A DNA stretch of 64,000 nucleotides from Heterohyrax brucei. Its lineage: Eukaryota; Chordata; Mammalia; Hyracoidea; Procaviidae. Each line of letters opens with the position of its first letter. The stretch's first letter is position 1. Both the position numbers and the translations under genes were made by a program. Of the stretch, positions 44,711-54,640 are shown piece by piece. The stretch is taken from the NCBI GenBank assembly GCA_028571685.1, contig CM053154.1, positions 3,891,501-3,955,500 on the forward strand, in the 5' to 3' direction. Below the pieces are notes generated by a model. The model made no database searches. It saw only the letters and a list, made by a program, of their open reading frames with translations, and was not told where the DNA came from.

Positions 44711-45417
44711 ATGGTAGGATACGACGTAATAATGAAAAGTTGTGCTTTGTAATTATATGGGAAACCTGATATGTATTATTAAATACAAAAATAAATTAAT
44801 AGTGTGTGTGTGATATTTGCATAGTAGGAATCCAAGAACACTATTTCTGTGATTATATTTGTGGAAATGCGTTTATCACAGGACTGGCAAGGGCACATAC
44901 TATTGAATTACCTAACATTATACATGAGTGTATATATATATATTTTTGAAGAAATGTCAACAGAAGTTAGTATCAAGGGTGAGACTATGTATGCGTTTTC
45001 TTCTTTGTGCTTTTTTATACTGAAAAAAAGAATGGAAATTTTATTAAAAATATAATAAAATAAGCAGAATATTTAAAAGGATAATGAAAGAGGAGATATA
45101 AACAGTCAATAAACATAAACCTCTAAACTTGACTAGTAGTAAAATGCTGACTACAAACCCTGTCTTCCTCTGAAACTATACATGCAAAAGTTTCTGTATA
45201 AAACCTGAGTATAAAGGTGGCTGATGCTGGGGGTTACAGGCAGGTGGGTACAGCTGAGGGGGAGGCATATTGGTATAAGCTCTCTGTTGAAAGATTTAGC
45301 AGTGTTTGAAATTTCCCTTTAAGTTATTACCCTGTGGAAATTGCAGATGTCAGTTAAAACTCAGCTTTAGGGATTTCTTTCTGTGTGTGTGGTATCTAGT
45401 GATAGAGAAAAAATGTA
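44711..45417. other. unassigned AT-rich sequence, possibly L1 3' UTR
   Basis: Contains a TATATATATATA run (about 44931-44942) and a stretch 'gggtgagactatgtatgcgttttcttctttgtgc' that resembles ancient L1 3' ends. Not firm enough for a family call. Confidence 0.3.
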
Positions 45418-45944
45418 CAAGTTCTGGCAATTAAGTTCATGAACTCATCCTGAAAAAAGTGTTCCCTGCCTCACCGCTTAATATCACTATGGTCACCTTT
45501 GAAGTCCTCCCATTGGGAAGCTCTGCACCAATGCCAGTACCTAGTCCACCCTTCAAAGCAATTTTAGAACTCTTTTCCTGGAATGGTCTTGAATGTCATC
45601 ACCGTGTTACCTTTGATGTCCTGGATGCCATCAAAATGTCTTGCTTTCAATATTGCCTTTATCTTCAGGTAAAGAAAAAAGTCACTGGGGGCCAGATTAG
45701 GTGAGCTGTTTGTTTACTGGCTAAAAACTCACTCACAGACAGCTACGCAATGAAGTGCATGAACTTGGCACCGTGCCACTGTGTGCAATGGCCTTTCCAG
45801 GAAGAGCTGCAAATCGCTCTAACGGGCGGACTGGGTGCACAGCTTCCGACGGGGAATACTTTGAAGGTGACTGTAGGCATATTCAGCAGTAAGCTATGTA
45901 GCACTTAGAACAATGACGTTCGTAGACGTCATTGTCAAACCTCA
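45418..45944 (-). mobile_element. foldback mariner element, copy 2
   Basis: 527 bp with TA at 45416-45417 and 45945-45946. It has the same architecture as copy 1 at 40043-40606, in the opposite orientation. Left arm 45418-45588 and right arm 45790-45944 are inverted copies of one another. The spacer 45589-45789, read on the minus strand, gives 'FLASKQTAHLIWPPVTFFLYLKIKAILKARHFDGIQDIKG', the mariner C-terminal region. Because the arm and spacer joints match copy 1 when reversed ('ggccattg...tagctgtctgt...agccagtaaacaaa'), both descend from one foldback progenitor, not from separate events. Confidence 0.82.
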
Positions 45945-45946
45945 TA

Positions 45947-46250
45947 AACGGCTGTGTGTTCACGGTGCGTTCATACCATGAACAAGTATGCAATCAATAA
46001 AATGATGTACTAGGAGAACACTGACCTGTCTAATATTTTAGGTAAAATGCAGGCTATGAAATGGGTTAAATGGTTTGATCCAATGTTAATTTTAAAAACG
46101 TGTAGGTAAAAGGAAGGTGGAAAGAAAATGTACCAACATACTGAACTAGGTGTCCCCAGAGGGTGGAGTCGTGATGGCGTTTATTTTTCTTCTTTTTGCT
46201 TAGTCTTAAATCCTTGTAATCTAGAATTCGGCATCTGGAGAAAGGAGCAC
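45947..46250. other. unassigned sequence, possible old L1 3' UTR
   Basis: 'aaaatgtaccaacatactgaactaggtg...gtttatttttcttctttttgctta' (about 46126-46202) resembles L1M 3' ends. The rest is unassigned. Confidence 0.3.
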
Positions 46251-46254
46251 CACG

Positions 46255-46500
46255 TTTATTCGTTAATTTAGCAAAACTTTATTGAATGTTTACTATGTCC
46301 CTTGCACAACACAGGTCTTTCAGCCAAGAATTCCAAGTCTGGTGGAGAGAGACACACTGGGCATAAATCTAGGAACAAAGGGATCCCTGTAAATTTTGTG
46401 GAAGATCAGAGGAGGACCCCTGACTTAGCTTGCAGTTGGATGACAGGACAGGGGAGAGCAAATCGAGTTTACTTTGTCACTGAAGAGGCTTGGAAAGAAC
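46255..46500 (-). mobile_element. L2 LINE 3'-end relic
   Basis: 'tttattcgttaatttagcaaaactttattgaatgtttactatgtccc' then 'gtctggtggagagagacacactgggc', the reversed order of the L2 3' end. Diverged. Confidence 0.55.
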
Positions 46501-46702
46501 CTCCAGTCATGTCTGGAATTCTAGAATATTCTCTCAATCTGTGACACACGGATACCAAAGGGGATACATTTCATCAGCATGGCTTCTTTCCCCTACTCTC
46601 TCCTACCCTTTGGTTGACAATGTTCTCCACCTGCCATGAAGCACCTGCCCACCCTCACCTCTGCTCCAGCAGTGAGATGCATCTGTCTAGCTGTGAAGCC
46701 AC

Positions 46703-47204
46703 TGACTTAGTCAGCTAGTGCTGCTGTAACAGAAATACCACAAGTGGATGCTTTGACAAGAGAAATTTTATTCTGCTACAGTTGAGGAGGCTAGCAGCCC
46801 AAATTCAGGGTGTCAGCTCCAGGGAAGGTCTTTCTCTGCTGGCTCTGGAGGAAGGTCTTTGTTGCTGATCTTCCCCTGGACTGGAAACTTTTGAGACGAA
46901 GGGACCCCAGGCCTCTCCAAAGGGTGTGCTCAGCTCCCGGCACTGCATCTTGGTGGTACGAGGTCCCTGAATATCTCTGCCGTCTTCTTTCTTTCACACC
47001 TCAAGAGACTGCCTCGTGGCACCAAACAATCTTGTACACTGAGTCCCACCCCAGTGACGTGACTGCCACCCATCCACGCTCACTGACACTGACTGACACA
47101 GAGGCAGGATCTGCAACATGGAGGGATGCCACACAATACCAGAAATCGCGGCCCAGCCAAACTGCCACCCACGTTTTGGGGGGAGCACAGCTCAATCTGT
47201 GACA
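46703..47204 (-). mobile_element. solo LTR, MaLR type, copy 4, reversed
   Basis: Reversed LTR from 'tgacttagtcagctagtgctgctgtaacagaaatacc' (3' edge, mirrored) to 'agcacagctcaatctgtgaca' (5' edge, mirrored), about 502 bp. Flanks GCCAC (46698-46702) and ACCAC (47205-47209) agree in 4 of 5. The internal region is absent. The body also resembles MLT1 text ('acaatcttgtacactg...ccagtgacgtgac'). Confidence 0.75.
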
Positions 47205-48172
47205 ACCACCTTCCTGGGCTTGTAGATCTCGCTGGGCTGGGCTGGTGAAGAAGATCAGACACAGGGCAGAGGGCATTCCACGTGGTGTGGGCGACGAGGT
47301 ACAGCCCTCCTCCTCGCCGTGGGTGAGCAGGCCATCACTTCTTGAGTTCCTCGAAAGGCCGCTGAGGTGTGGACTGATTATAAATTGTCTTACTCTTGTG
47401 AGTTGACTAGTTGTATAGAAAATCATTAGGAAAGAGAAGAGGCTGCAATTCCAGGCCCTTGGCACAATGGCTGGCGTGGGACAGACGGTTAACGAACATC
47501 TGCTGACTGTTTGCTGAGGAACCTCAGCCTCCTGGACTGTCCTCACCTGCCCTGCTCTGGCCCGGTTCCATGGGACACCTTCTGTCTCAGACCTGGTGGA
47601 CAGGAGTCACCCTTCCACAGGAGACCCAGGACTGTCCCGCCTCTTCGTTTTCAGTCCTGTGTACTTTGCTCCAATTCCAGCGGGAAACCTGCTTGTCCTT
47701 CTTGGAAGTCAGTCTCAGAATGTCAGTCACCCTGAGTGTAAATTGCATCCCCTCACTTTCCCCAGAGAGAATCAGAGCTCCTTCACCCTGCTGTGTGGCC
47801 AGTTTTGTTTCCAGGGGATTTGCCGGTGATGCTTCCTCAGTCCTGGCCCTGGGACTTAGCAGGCGCTCTGGGAATCCAAGTTTCCTCCTCCTGTGCTGGT
47901 TATTTTAGGAGTCCTGTTTCTCAATGTCTACCTGTCTGTTTTCCGTCTATATTTAAGCAGAAACACGTAAGTACATAATAAGATGGTATGCCCTGAAATA
48001 ATACGTAATTTTTCTAAAAAGCAAAATAAAGCAAGAATGTGTTTTAACTTTTTGTAAACTCTGCAGTTGTTAGGACAAAATTTCCAGTAAAGTGAAGTTC
48101 CTTATGAGACCAGCAGGGGACAGGTGCCAGCAGGAAGCAGTTTTGCAATATTTTGTCACCAGCTAACTGGAT
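47205..48172. other. unassigned sequence holding the source of a 34-bp copy
   Basis: No repeat family assigned. 47848-47881 is the apparent source of a 34-bp segment copied into the RTE at 48665-48698. Confidence 0.4.
47848..47881 (+). repeat. source of short dispersed duplication
   Basis: 'cctgggacttagcaggcgct' and the following 14 bases recur at 48665-48698 with one mismatch (C to T). This segment sits in non-repeat sequence, so it is the likely donor. Confidence 0.85.
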
Positions 48173-48276
48173 TAAAACCCAACCCAGTTCAACCCACTGC
48201 CCTGAGTTAGTTCTCAGAGCCGTCCTGTGGGCTGATGTAGGACTGTCTGACAGGGTTTACAAGGCTGTAAGTCTTT
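48173..48276 (-). mobile_element. AfroSINE, left piece, split by RTE
   Basis: Tail 'taaaacccaacccagttcaacccactgccc', then 'agagccgtcctgtggg...gggtttacaaggctgtaag'. The SINE continues after the RTE at 48920 with the expected next block 'atggaacagacagccacatctttctcc'. Confidence 0.8.
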
Positions 48277-48911
48277 TTTTCACTGTACTTGGGTCCACAG
48301 TCAACGCCCACAGAAGCAGCAGTCAGAAAATCAAAAGACACATTGCATTGCGGAAATCAGCTGCAAAAAACCTCTTCAAAGCATTCAGAAAGAAGGACGT
48401 CACCTCGAAGACCGAAACGTGCCCGACCAAGCTGTGGTATTCTCAATTGCATCGTATGCATGGGAAAGCTGAACAACGAACAACGAAGACAGAAGAAGAA
48501 TTAACGGCTTTGAATTGTGGTGTTGGAGAAGAATGTTGAGGGTACCATGGACCGTCAAAAGAACAAAAAGATCTGTTCCGGAAGGAGGACAACCAGAGTG
48601 CTTCTTGGAAACAAAGACGGCAAGACTGTGTCGTAGATACTTTGGACATGTTGTCAGGAAAGATCCTGGGACTTAGCAGGTGCTCTGGGAATCCAAGTCC
48701 CTGGAGAAGAACATCATGCTGGGTAGAGTGGAGGGTCAGCTCAAAAGAGCAAGACCCTCGATGAGACGGACTGACACAGTAGCTGCAAGATGGGTTCAAG
48801 CATAAAAACGATTGCAGACAGGGCCCAAGACCGGGCAGTGTTTCGTTCTGTTGTTCACGAGGTCACTGTGAGTCGGAACGGACTTGATTGCACCTAACAA
48901 TAACAACGACA
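48277..48911 (+). mobile_element. RTE LINE, 5'-truncated, inserted in the AfroSINE
   Basis: 635 bp of RTE 3' end from 'tttttcactgtacttgggtccac' to 'cggacttgattgcacctaacaataacaacgac'. Flanked by an exact 8-bp direct repeat AAGTCTTT (48269-48276 and 48912-48919). Relative to other RTE copies it carries a 31-bp extra segment around 48665-48698, which matches 47848-47881. Confidence 0.9.
48665..48698 (+). repeat. 34-bp copied segment inside the RTE
   Basis: Sits between 'aggaaagatc' and 'cctggagaagaacatc', where RTE copies elsewhere read 'ggatcagtccctggagaagg'. It equals 47848-47881 at 33 of 34 positions. Confidence 0.85.
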
Positions 48912-48919
48912 AAGTCTTT

Positions 48920-49022
48920 ATGGAACAGACAGCCACATCTTTCTCCTGAGGAGTGGCTGGTGAGATCAGAACACGAGCCTTCTGTTTAACAGTCAAGTGC
49001 CTAACCACTATGACACCAGGCT
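48920..49022 (-). mobile_element. AfroSINE, right piece
   Basis: 'atggaacagacagccacatc', 'ctcctgaggagtggctggtgagatcagaacac', 'gtttaacagtcaagtgcctaaccactatgacaccagg'. Completes the split SINE; the head is full. Confidence 0.8.
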
Positions 49023-49879
49023 TTCTTTCAGGGCCATGCCACTTGGGAGGTTCAGGGCTCAGCTCAAGGTCTGATCATTGATGAGGACAGCTCTTCCTTT
49101 GGCAAGCTGGTCCGCAGGGTCATCTTGGTCCCAAGAATCTAAACTCTTGGCTGTAGTTGAACTAGGTTGAGTTTCTTCTAAAGCGTTGCCGTTGGGAGAA
49201 AGAAGCTCTTCAGTTTCTGTTCAGGTCACTTTTGCCATCAAGGCGTTTCCGGCTGAATAATTGGATCCTGTTTTTATTTTTATTCTGTTGCTAATTTCAT
49301 GCCTCATGGTAGGTCCATATTGAGCACTTACTCTTGTTAAGAAACACCCACCCAATATTTATTACCAGCTAACTTATTTCATAGGTAATTGCATCCAACT
49401 TTTTTTAAAAAAAGAAAAAGATGAACTTTTCTTTGATGCCTTTTTTGTGGAATAATTAAAAACATCATTTTAGTTTGGATCTTTTGGGGATTAAAACTAT
49501 ATTTAATCATGCAGTGTTTTTTTGTTATTATTTTTGTTCTTATGTTACCACCAATGTACAGTCGTTTTCGTCTCCTCATTGTGCTCGCGGTAACGGATTA
49601 TTTGTCCATGAATCACTTTAATGGATTGAAACATAAGCATGTGAATTGAAAAATAGATACATTAGTCAAATCAATAAATAAATATGAAAATATATTTCTA
49701 CGATGAAAAACCATCTTGGCTACTGTGTCCTCCAACTTGGACAGAGGGAGCTGAAATATATAGCCATGAAATACAGCTTGCCGTGTCAACTAGCCGCTGC
49801 CTGAAGCCTAAAAGGAATTTTGAGCACCGGGTAAGTAGTATTTCATCAACAAAATCATAAAATAAAGACATTAAGATGC
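49023..49879. other. unassigned, largely repeat-free sequence
   Basis: AT-rich text with no SINE, RTE or LTR. A 'tttttttgttattatttttgtt' run lies at about 49517-49538. Confidence 0.35.
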
Positions 49880-50640
49880 AGGGGTGATGGAGTGCTGCAG
49901 GACGCTTGTGAAATCAGCCTTCAGTCCGAGGCTGAAGTAGGGTAGCCTTAGCCATCGCATACTTTTCTGATCAATTTGCTTACAAACAGCGCTCCTTAAC
50001 AAGCCGTCCCGCCCGGCTGCCCCTCTAGTGATCTCTGCCTACCCTTGTCGCTAAACAAACTCTGCTTGTGTTCCGCACCATGGCTAGGGTGAAAATAAAT
50101 AATTCATCTTTGGTCTCCAAAAGTACAGCTCTAACAATCTCCACCCAGAGTATTTGTCTTTGTTAATTAATGGCTGACATGGCTCCTTTCAGCAATTCAA
50201 AAGCCAGCTACCCGGTTTTTATATACTTCTTCTTGTGGGCTCTCTTTATTAGATGAAACCCTATTAGTCCTAATCAATGTTCAATCTCTAATTTCATAAG
50301 ATAATAAAATGGGCTGCATGGATTATTAGTAGTTACATGGTGTAACTTATCAGTTATTTGTCAGACAAATATTGGAATGTGATTAACATGCGTTGTTTTA
50401 ACGAATACAACCGAGAGATGAGAATTTTAAGGGACTCGTCATTCTTGGTAATTATGAACGAAACACTGGAAGGAGAAGTGTTTGCTTTGTTTTATACATT
50501 AGGGTATGTGTTTTTCTGTAGCCCACTGCATTAGGTGATAACTTTTCATTGCAAACTGGTGGAATTTGTTGTTTGATTATATATTTGCACGTACTAATAA
50601 GATCAAGCAACATTAATTAAAAGTTTGGTAAGTTGTGTTG
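49880..50640. promoter_or_regulatory. candidate conserved non-coding element
   Basis: Repeat-free and without coding signal. Dense homeodomain-type cores: 'tgttaattaatggctgaca', 'attagtagttacatgg', 'cctattagtcctaatc', 'gcaacattaattaaaag'. The passage 50030-50460 has the even, low-CpG, AT-rich texture of deeply conserved developmental enhancers. Inference only. Confidence 0.45.
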
Positions 50641-50995
50641 GATGGAGGGACTTTCATGGAGCATATGTGAAATAGAGAAGAGAATTGTAAGACTCAGGGT
50701 TGGATGGAGCTTCCCAAGTTCTTGCAGCCCGTGCTTTGCCTCGGCGACTCCCCACAGACCATCACAAAGGACTCGGTCCAAGGATGGGCCCAGAAAACAG
50801 AGAATGCTAACACAGCTCCCCTGGAGGACGTCTCTGGAAACTTGGGCCCTCTGGCTGCATCCTGGGCCCTGGTGGAACGTTCTGGAGCTGAGCACTAGTG
50901 CTGGACAAACCCACCTCAGCAGGGCGAGAACCTATGGACAGCGCCTTTCCAATTCCACGCCTCTCTCACTTAAAGCAGCTCGAGCAGCTGACCAG
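50641..50995. other. unassigned sequence
   Basis: GC-richer than its left neighbour. The overlapping frames on both strands have no domains. Confidence 0.35.
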
Positions 50996-51148
50996 TACCC
51001 TGACGGGGCAGTGGTCAAGGGCCTGGCTGCTCACCGAAGGGTCCGCAGTTGGAGTCCACCGGCTGCTCCTCGGTAACTCTGTGGGGTACTGCTACTTCTG
51101 CTGTCCTGGAGGTTCTCTCTGAGTCAGGAGTGACTCAGCGGCGGTGGT
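50996..51148 (+). mobile_element. AfroSINE, short subtype
   Basis: Head 'accctgacggggcagtggtcaagg', B box 'cagttggagtccaccgg', 'ggtaactctgtggggtactgc', tail 'tctgagtcaggagtgactcagcggcggtgg'. Followed at once by a TG microsatellite. Confidence 0.85.
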
Positions 51149-51232
51149 GTATGTGTGTGTGTGTGTGTGTGCATGCGTGTGCGTGTGTGTGCGTGTGTGC
51201 ACTCACGTGTGTGTGCGTGCATGCGTGTGTGT
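51149..51232. repeat. (TG)n microsatellite with GC interruptions
   Basis: About 84 bp of TG with CG and CATG interruptions, starting where the SINE tail ends. Confidence 0.9.
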
Positions 51233-52229
51233 TGTTAGTGGTTCACACAAACTGCATCCCCTGCAGCCAACCAGGGTACCAGGCAGAGGTCCCAGCTCTG
51301 AGTTTGTCCTGTTCTCACAAGGCTGGCGAAGGGATCTGCCCCCAGACTCGGGTCCTAAAGAACAGTTGTTGGCATTAACACTTAGATTGCTTCCCCCGGT
51401 GCAGCCCTGGCTTGGGTTGTTTGCAGTGATGGAAGGCTGTCCCCAGCCCCAAGGGGAAGGAGGTGGTCTTGGGCCTGAAATCAGAGCCCACCTGCCCCGG
51501 CGTCTGGCTCCTCATCCAGCTGAGCTGTAGGTTCTGGCCTCCACAAGAGACAGTGTGGGGACTCTGAGAGGTTTATGCCCCCTGCACACCTCTTGGTGGT
51601 CAGGGCAAGGGCCAGGTCCTCTGCCACCAGAGGCCAGTAGGCACGTCTCTCTAAACATGCTCAGAGGCTGGTCCCACTCCGTGGAGGCAGGGACATACAG
51701 GTGCGAGGACCACCTGGCCACCGGTAGAGGGGAGAGGTGCTCCAGGGTTGTCACCCTGCCCCAAAAGAAGATGCAGCAACTTGAACATCCGCTTTGTAGG
51801 AAACATTTCACTCAGGGCAACTGGGGTGGCATTGGGTCTGCTTTTTATTTTTGTCCTTATTTTCCTGTATTCGTGGCTCATTCTCTGCCCAGTTGTTTCT
51901 GGTTATGGTGTAGCCCACCCAAGCGAAGTTTGCAGAGATGGGTGACTAAGAGTCAGAAACAATCCAAGGTAATTACGGTGAAGGCTCTGTTGAACATCTG
52001 CAAATATCAGGGAAACGTTTGTGGACTGGGCTAGCATGGGATTGTGGAATCTGTAGCTCAGGCTTCTTTTGCTTTTGTATTGATTTTTTTCCCTTTTCTT
52101 TTTGGAACAGAGAAACCCATCAAAGTAAAAATTATTTTTGAACCACGGATACATTAGGACTATTAAATGCCAAATGGGGACAGTGTATGCACATAAACGT
52201 TTAAAAGGTTGCTGTAAAAAGTACAGCGA
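51233..52229. other. unassigned sequence
   Basis: No repeat or exon recognised. The frames at 51555-52034 and elsewhere have no domain. Confidence 0.35.
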
Positions 52230-52960
52230 CGTAGTGTCGAGACCGCCCTGTGCCAGCAGGGGGGCAGGCTGGGGGTCAGCCTCGCCCTCTATTTCCTATC
52301 GGACCCCAGCCTGCGGGTGTCATTAGAGCTCCTAATAAAAGGAGGCGCATTTTCGATGCAGCCGGTGGTTTATCATGCGGATGCTGTGTCCCTCTTTGAA
52401 GGGAATGGTTGGGTCATTTCTTATACAAAGCACCTTCCACTTCCAGAAAAGCCAGACAGCTGCTTTTGCTGTATTTCTTGTGTCTCTGTCCTCATTCCCT
52501 GAGTGTGAAAACTTTATTGCTCATTATCTACTGGGCTGTGATGAAGTGACAGATGATTTATGGGGGCCCCAAACGGTGCTTCTGCGGTGAACATTTTGTC
52601 CTCTAGCGTGGCAGCCCTGCCAGCCTCTTCTGCCGGCTAAAGTAACGACCAGGGCGGCCTGGCTGCTGGCGGGGCTGCCGCGCACCCCCATAAACAGCCG
52701 CCTCTCAGAACCCACTCTGTTCCTAATCGGATTCAATTCCCCTTTGTTGCTTAAAAATTCAATTTGTTTAATTGAGCTGTTTGACAGTAAAATCTGAATT
52801 CCATGCATTTTACCCTTTCGTATTAAATTTCCCTCTGCATCAAACTTTTATTAATGTGCTTTATAGGTGGAGGCTTAATTTAAATGGGGTGACCTCACAA
52901 GCCTATAAAAGGATGCAGATTCTTGTTTGTTTGTTTTTTTTTTCCTCTTAAACCTAAATT
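52230..52960. promoter_or_regulatory. candidate conserved non-coding element block
   Basis: Repeat-free. Contains 'cattagagctcctaataaaagg', 'gcttaaaaattcaatttgtttaattgagctg' (52750-52780), 'ttttattaatgtgctttatagg' and a TATA-like 'cctataaaagg' (52902-52912). At 52248-52260, 'gccagcagggggg' resembles a CTCF core with one extra G. It is the best enhancer-like block in the window by texture. Inference only. Confidence 0.45.
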
Positions 52961-53099
52961 AAAAAGAACAACTGGGAACCAAGGGTAGTGTTGTGATTTC
53001 TTCACGGAGTTTAATGAATCAAGGGGAGGAAAATACAGGGGACAGGCATCCAAAGTATGAAGAGGTGTGTGTTTTACATGTATCTGTTCATACTTTAAT
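52961..53099. other. unassigned sequence
   Basis: Short AT-rich linker with no feature. Confidence 0.3.
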
Positions 53100-53720
53100 A
53101 GAAATGAAATCTAAATGGACTGCCTTGTAACAGTTAAAAAGCAAATCTCTCTATGCCGTTAAAACGGTAGGTGAAGGATTGTAGGACGGATTGTACATTG
53201 TCTGCTTTTGACAGGGTTACATGTTTATTGACATTTAAATAGTGGAACGTCTTTTCCATTAGGATTAATAAGAGCCACAGAAACCGACATAAGATTTTAA
53301 GGTTTACTAAACTTGAATGTGTAAAATGCAACGGCAATCTCCGAGTCATTATGTGTACAGAGAAGGCTGCGAGACGTCACAAACACTTGCCAGCCATGAA
53401 TTATGCTCTGAGAACGGGTGGGCTGTGTATCATTACGTCCAGGTAAATGCCAGGATGATGACATAATTGGTAGTTGGGAGTAAAATATAACCCTGTAAAA
53501 TGTTAGTAAGGTAAATGTGGAAGGACTGTAATTCATTATACATAAACACGACTCCTGGTTATTTATCATGGGGGGGCCTGGGACTACCTCGTCTCGACGG
53601 GTGTTGTTTGCGGGGGCCTTTGTCACCTCCTTCGGCAGCGTGGCCACTTCCTGGTTTCATCATCACTAATTCCTTCTGGTTTGACCCTTCTCTGGGATGC
53701 CACGGTGAATTTTAAGTTCC
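53100..53720. promoter_or_regulatory. candidate conserved non-coding element
   Basis: Repeat-free. 'ccattaggattaataagagcc', 'catgaattatgctctg', 'gtaattcattatacataaac'. Contains a short GC-rich part (53570-53640). No splice-bounded frame. Inference only. Confidence 0.35.
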
Positions 53721-54640
53721 TTCTCATCCACTAGAGACCGAGTCTTCTGAAAATGCTCAATCCTGAAAGCGGACCCCTGTCAGAACGGTATTCCACCAAC
53801 TTCAGACAATGATAAATTTATGACTTCAGATGAAAGGTCAGATGGCTATTTCAGACATTAAAATGGCCCGATTTCCTAAGAGCCACCACCTAAGGAAAGG
53901 CATTTGTGCACCCTGGTGCCTGTGAGTTCCTGCTAAAGACGTATGGTCATAGTTGGGCAGTCCCGAAGCCCATTTTCTACCTGGGCGGCGCGTTTCCCTA
54001 GCCCTAGGCGACTGTTTAACTTTTAACCCTCCTGTTCACACAGCTCCCTGCATCAAGGTCCCAGGTACCAGGAAGGAAGCAGGTCTGGTAACGCTTGTTT
54101 TCTGCTGTTTGCTCTAAGAAGCATCACTCGTGTGTCCAGACATTTTCTGCTATCCCAAAGGCAGGTGGCATTTTCTCTAAATGGCTGCTTTTGATTTAAA
54201 TTCATTTGCTTTCAGGTGAACACAGCCCCACCAGTCTTAACTAGTGTCTAAGAGAGAGGCCGGGATAAACAAGCCTGGGAAAAAGGTTTTCATCTGGCCG
54301 TTCTTTTGGGATGTTTGATTTGATGCTATTTCATCAAGCCACCCCTCTGTACAGCAACAACCTCTTTCTTGTCAGCCACACCGTGAACTGCTTGGTAACA
54401 GTGCGATAACTGTCTCCCTAACCATCTCCCCACCCTTGGCACACCTGTCCTCTGCTCGTAGGCCCAGCAAAACTACAGACCGGGGGGCTGTGGCAGACAG
54501 GCGACCTGTCAGCGGTGTGGCGAGGGCAAGCCCCTGCCCCACTGTTTAATTAACGACATCAGAGAATAAGTCCTGAACTCACCTGGGATGAGCACTCTCT
54601 GAACTAATAAGGACCCTTGATTCCAAGCTTGGAGCAATTA
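53721..54640. other. repeat-free sequence, weakly enhancer-like
   Basis: No SINE or LINE. 'ctgtttaattaacgacatcag' (54542-54562) and 'ggagcaattactctatggag' (54631-54650) are the clearest homeodomain-like cores. Confidence 0.3.

Noticed and set aside
45459..45704. 81-codon plus-strand frame resembling a protein seen also at 40095-40535 (minus)
   Set aside because: Both are antisense readings of the mariner transposase arms. The similarity is due to the shared element, not to a gene family.
47001..47546. 181-codon minus-strand open frame
   Set aside because: Half of it lies inside the reversed MaLR LTR (46703-47204), so it is a repeat-derived chance frame.
48110..48125. CTCF-like 'accagcaggggacagg'
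   Set aside because: One core mismatch and no supporting context.
51555..52034. 159-codon plus-strand frame
   Set aside because: No domain. Overlapping antisense frames of similar length show composition effects.
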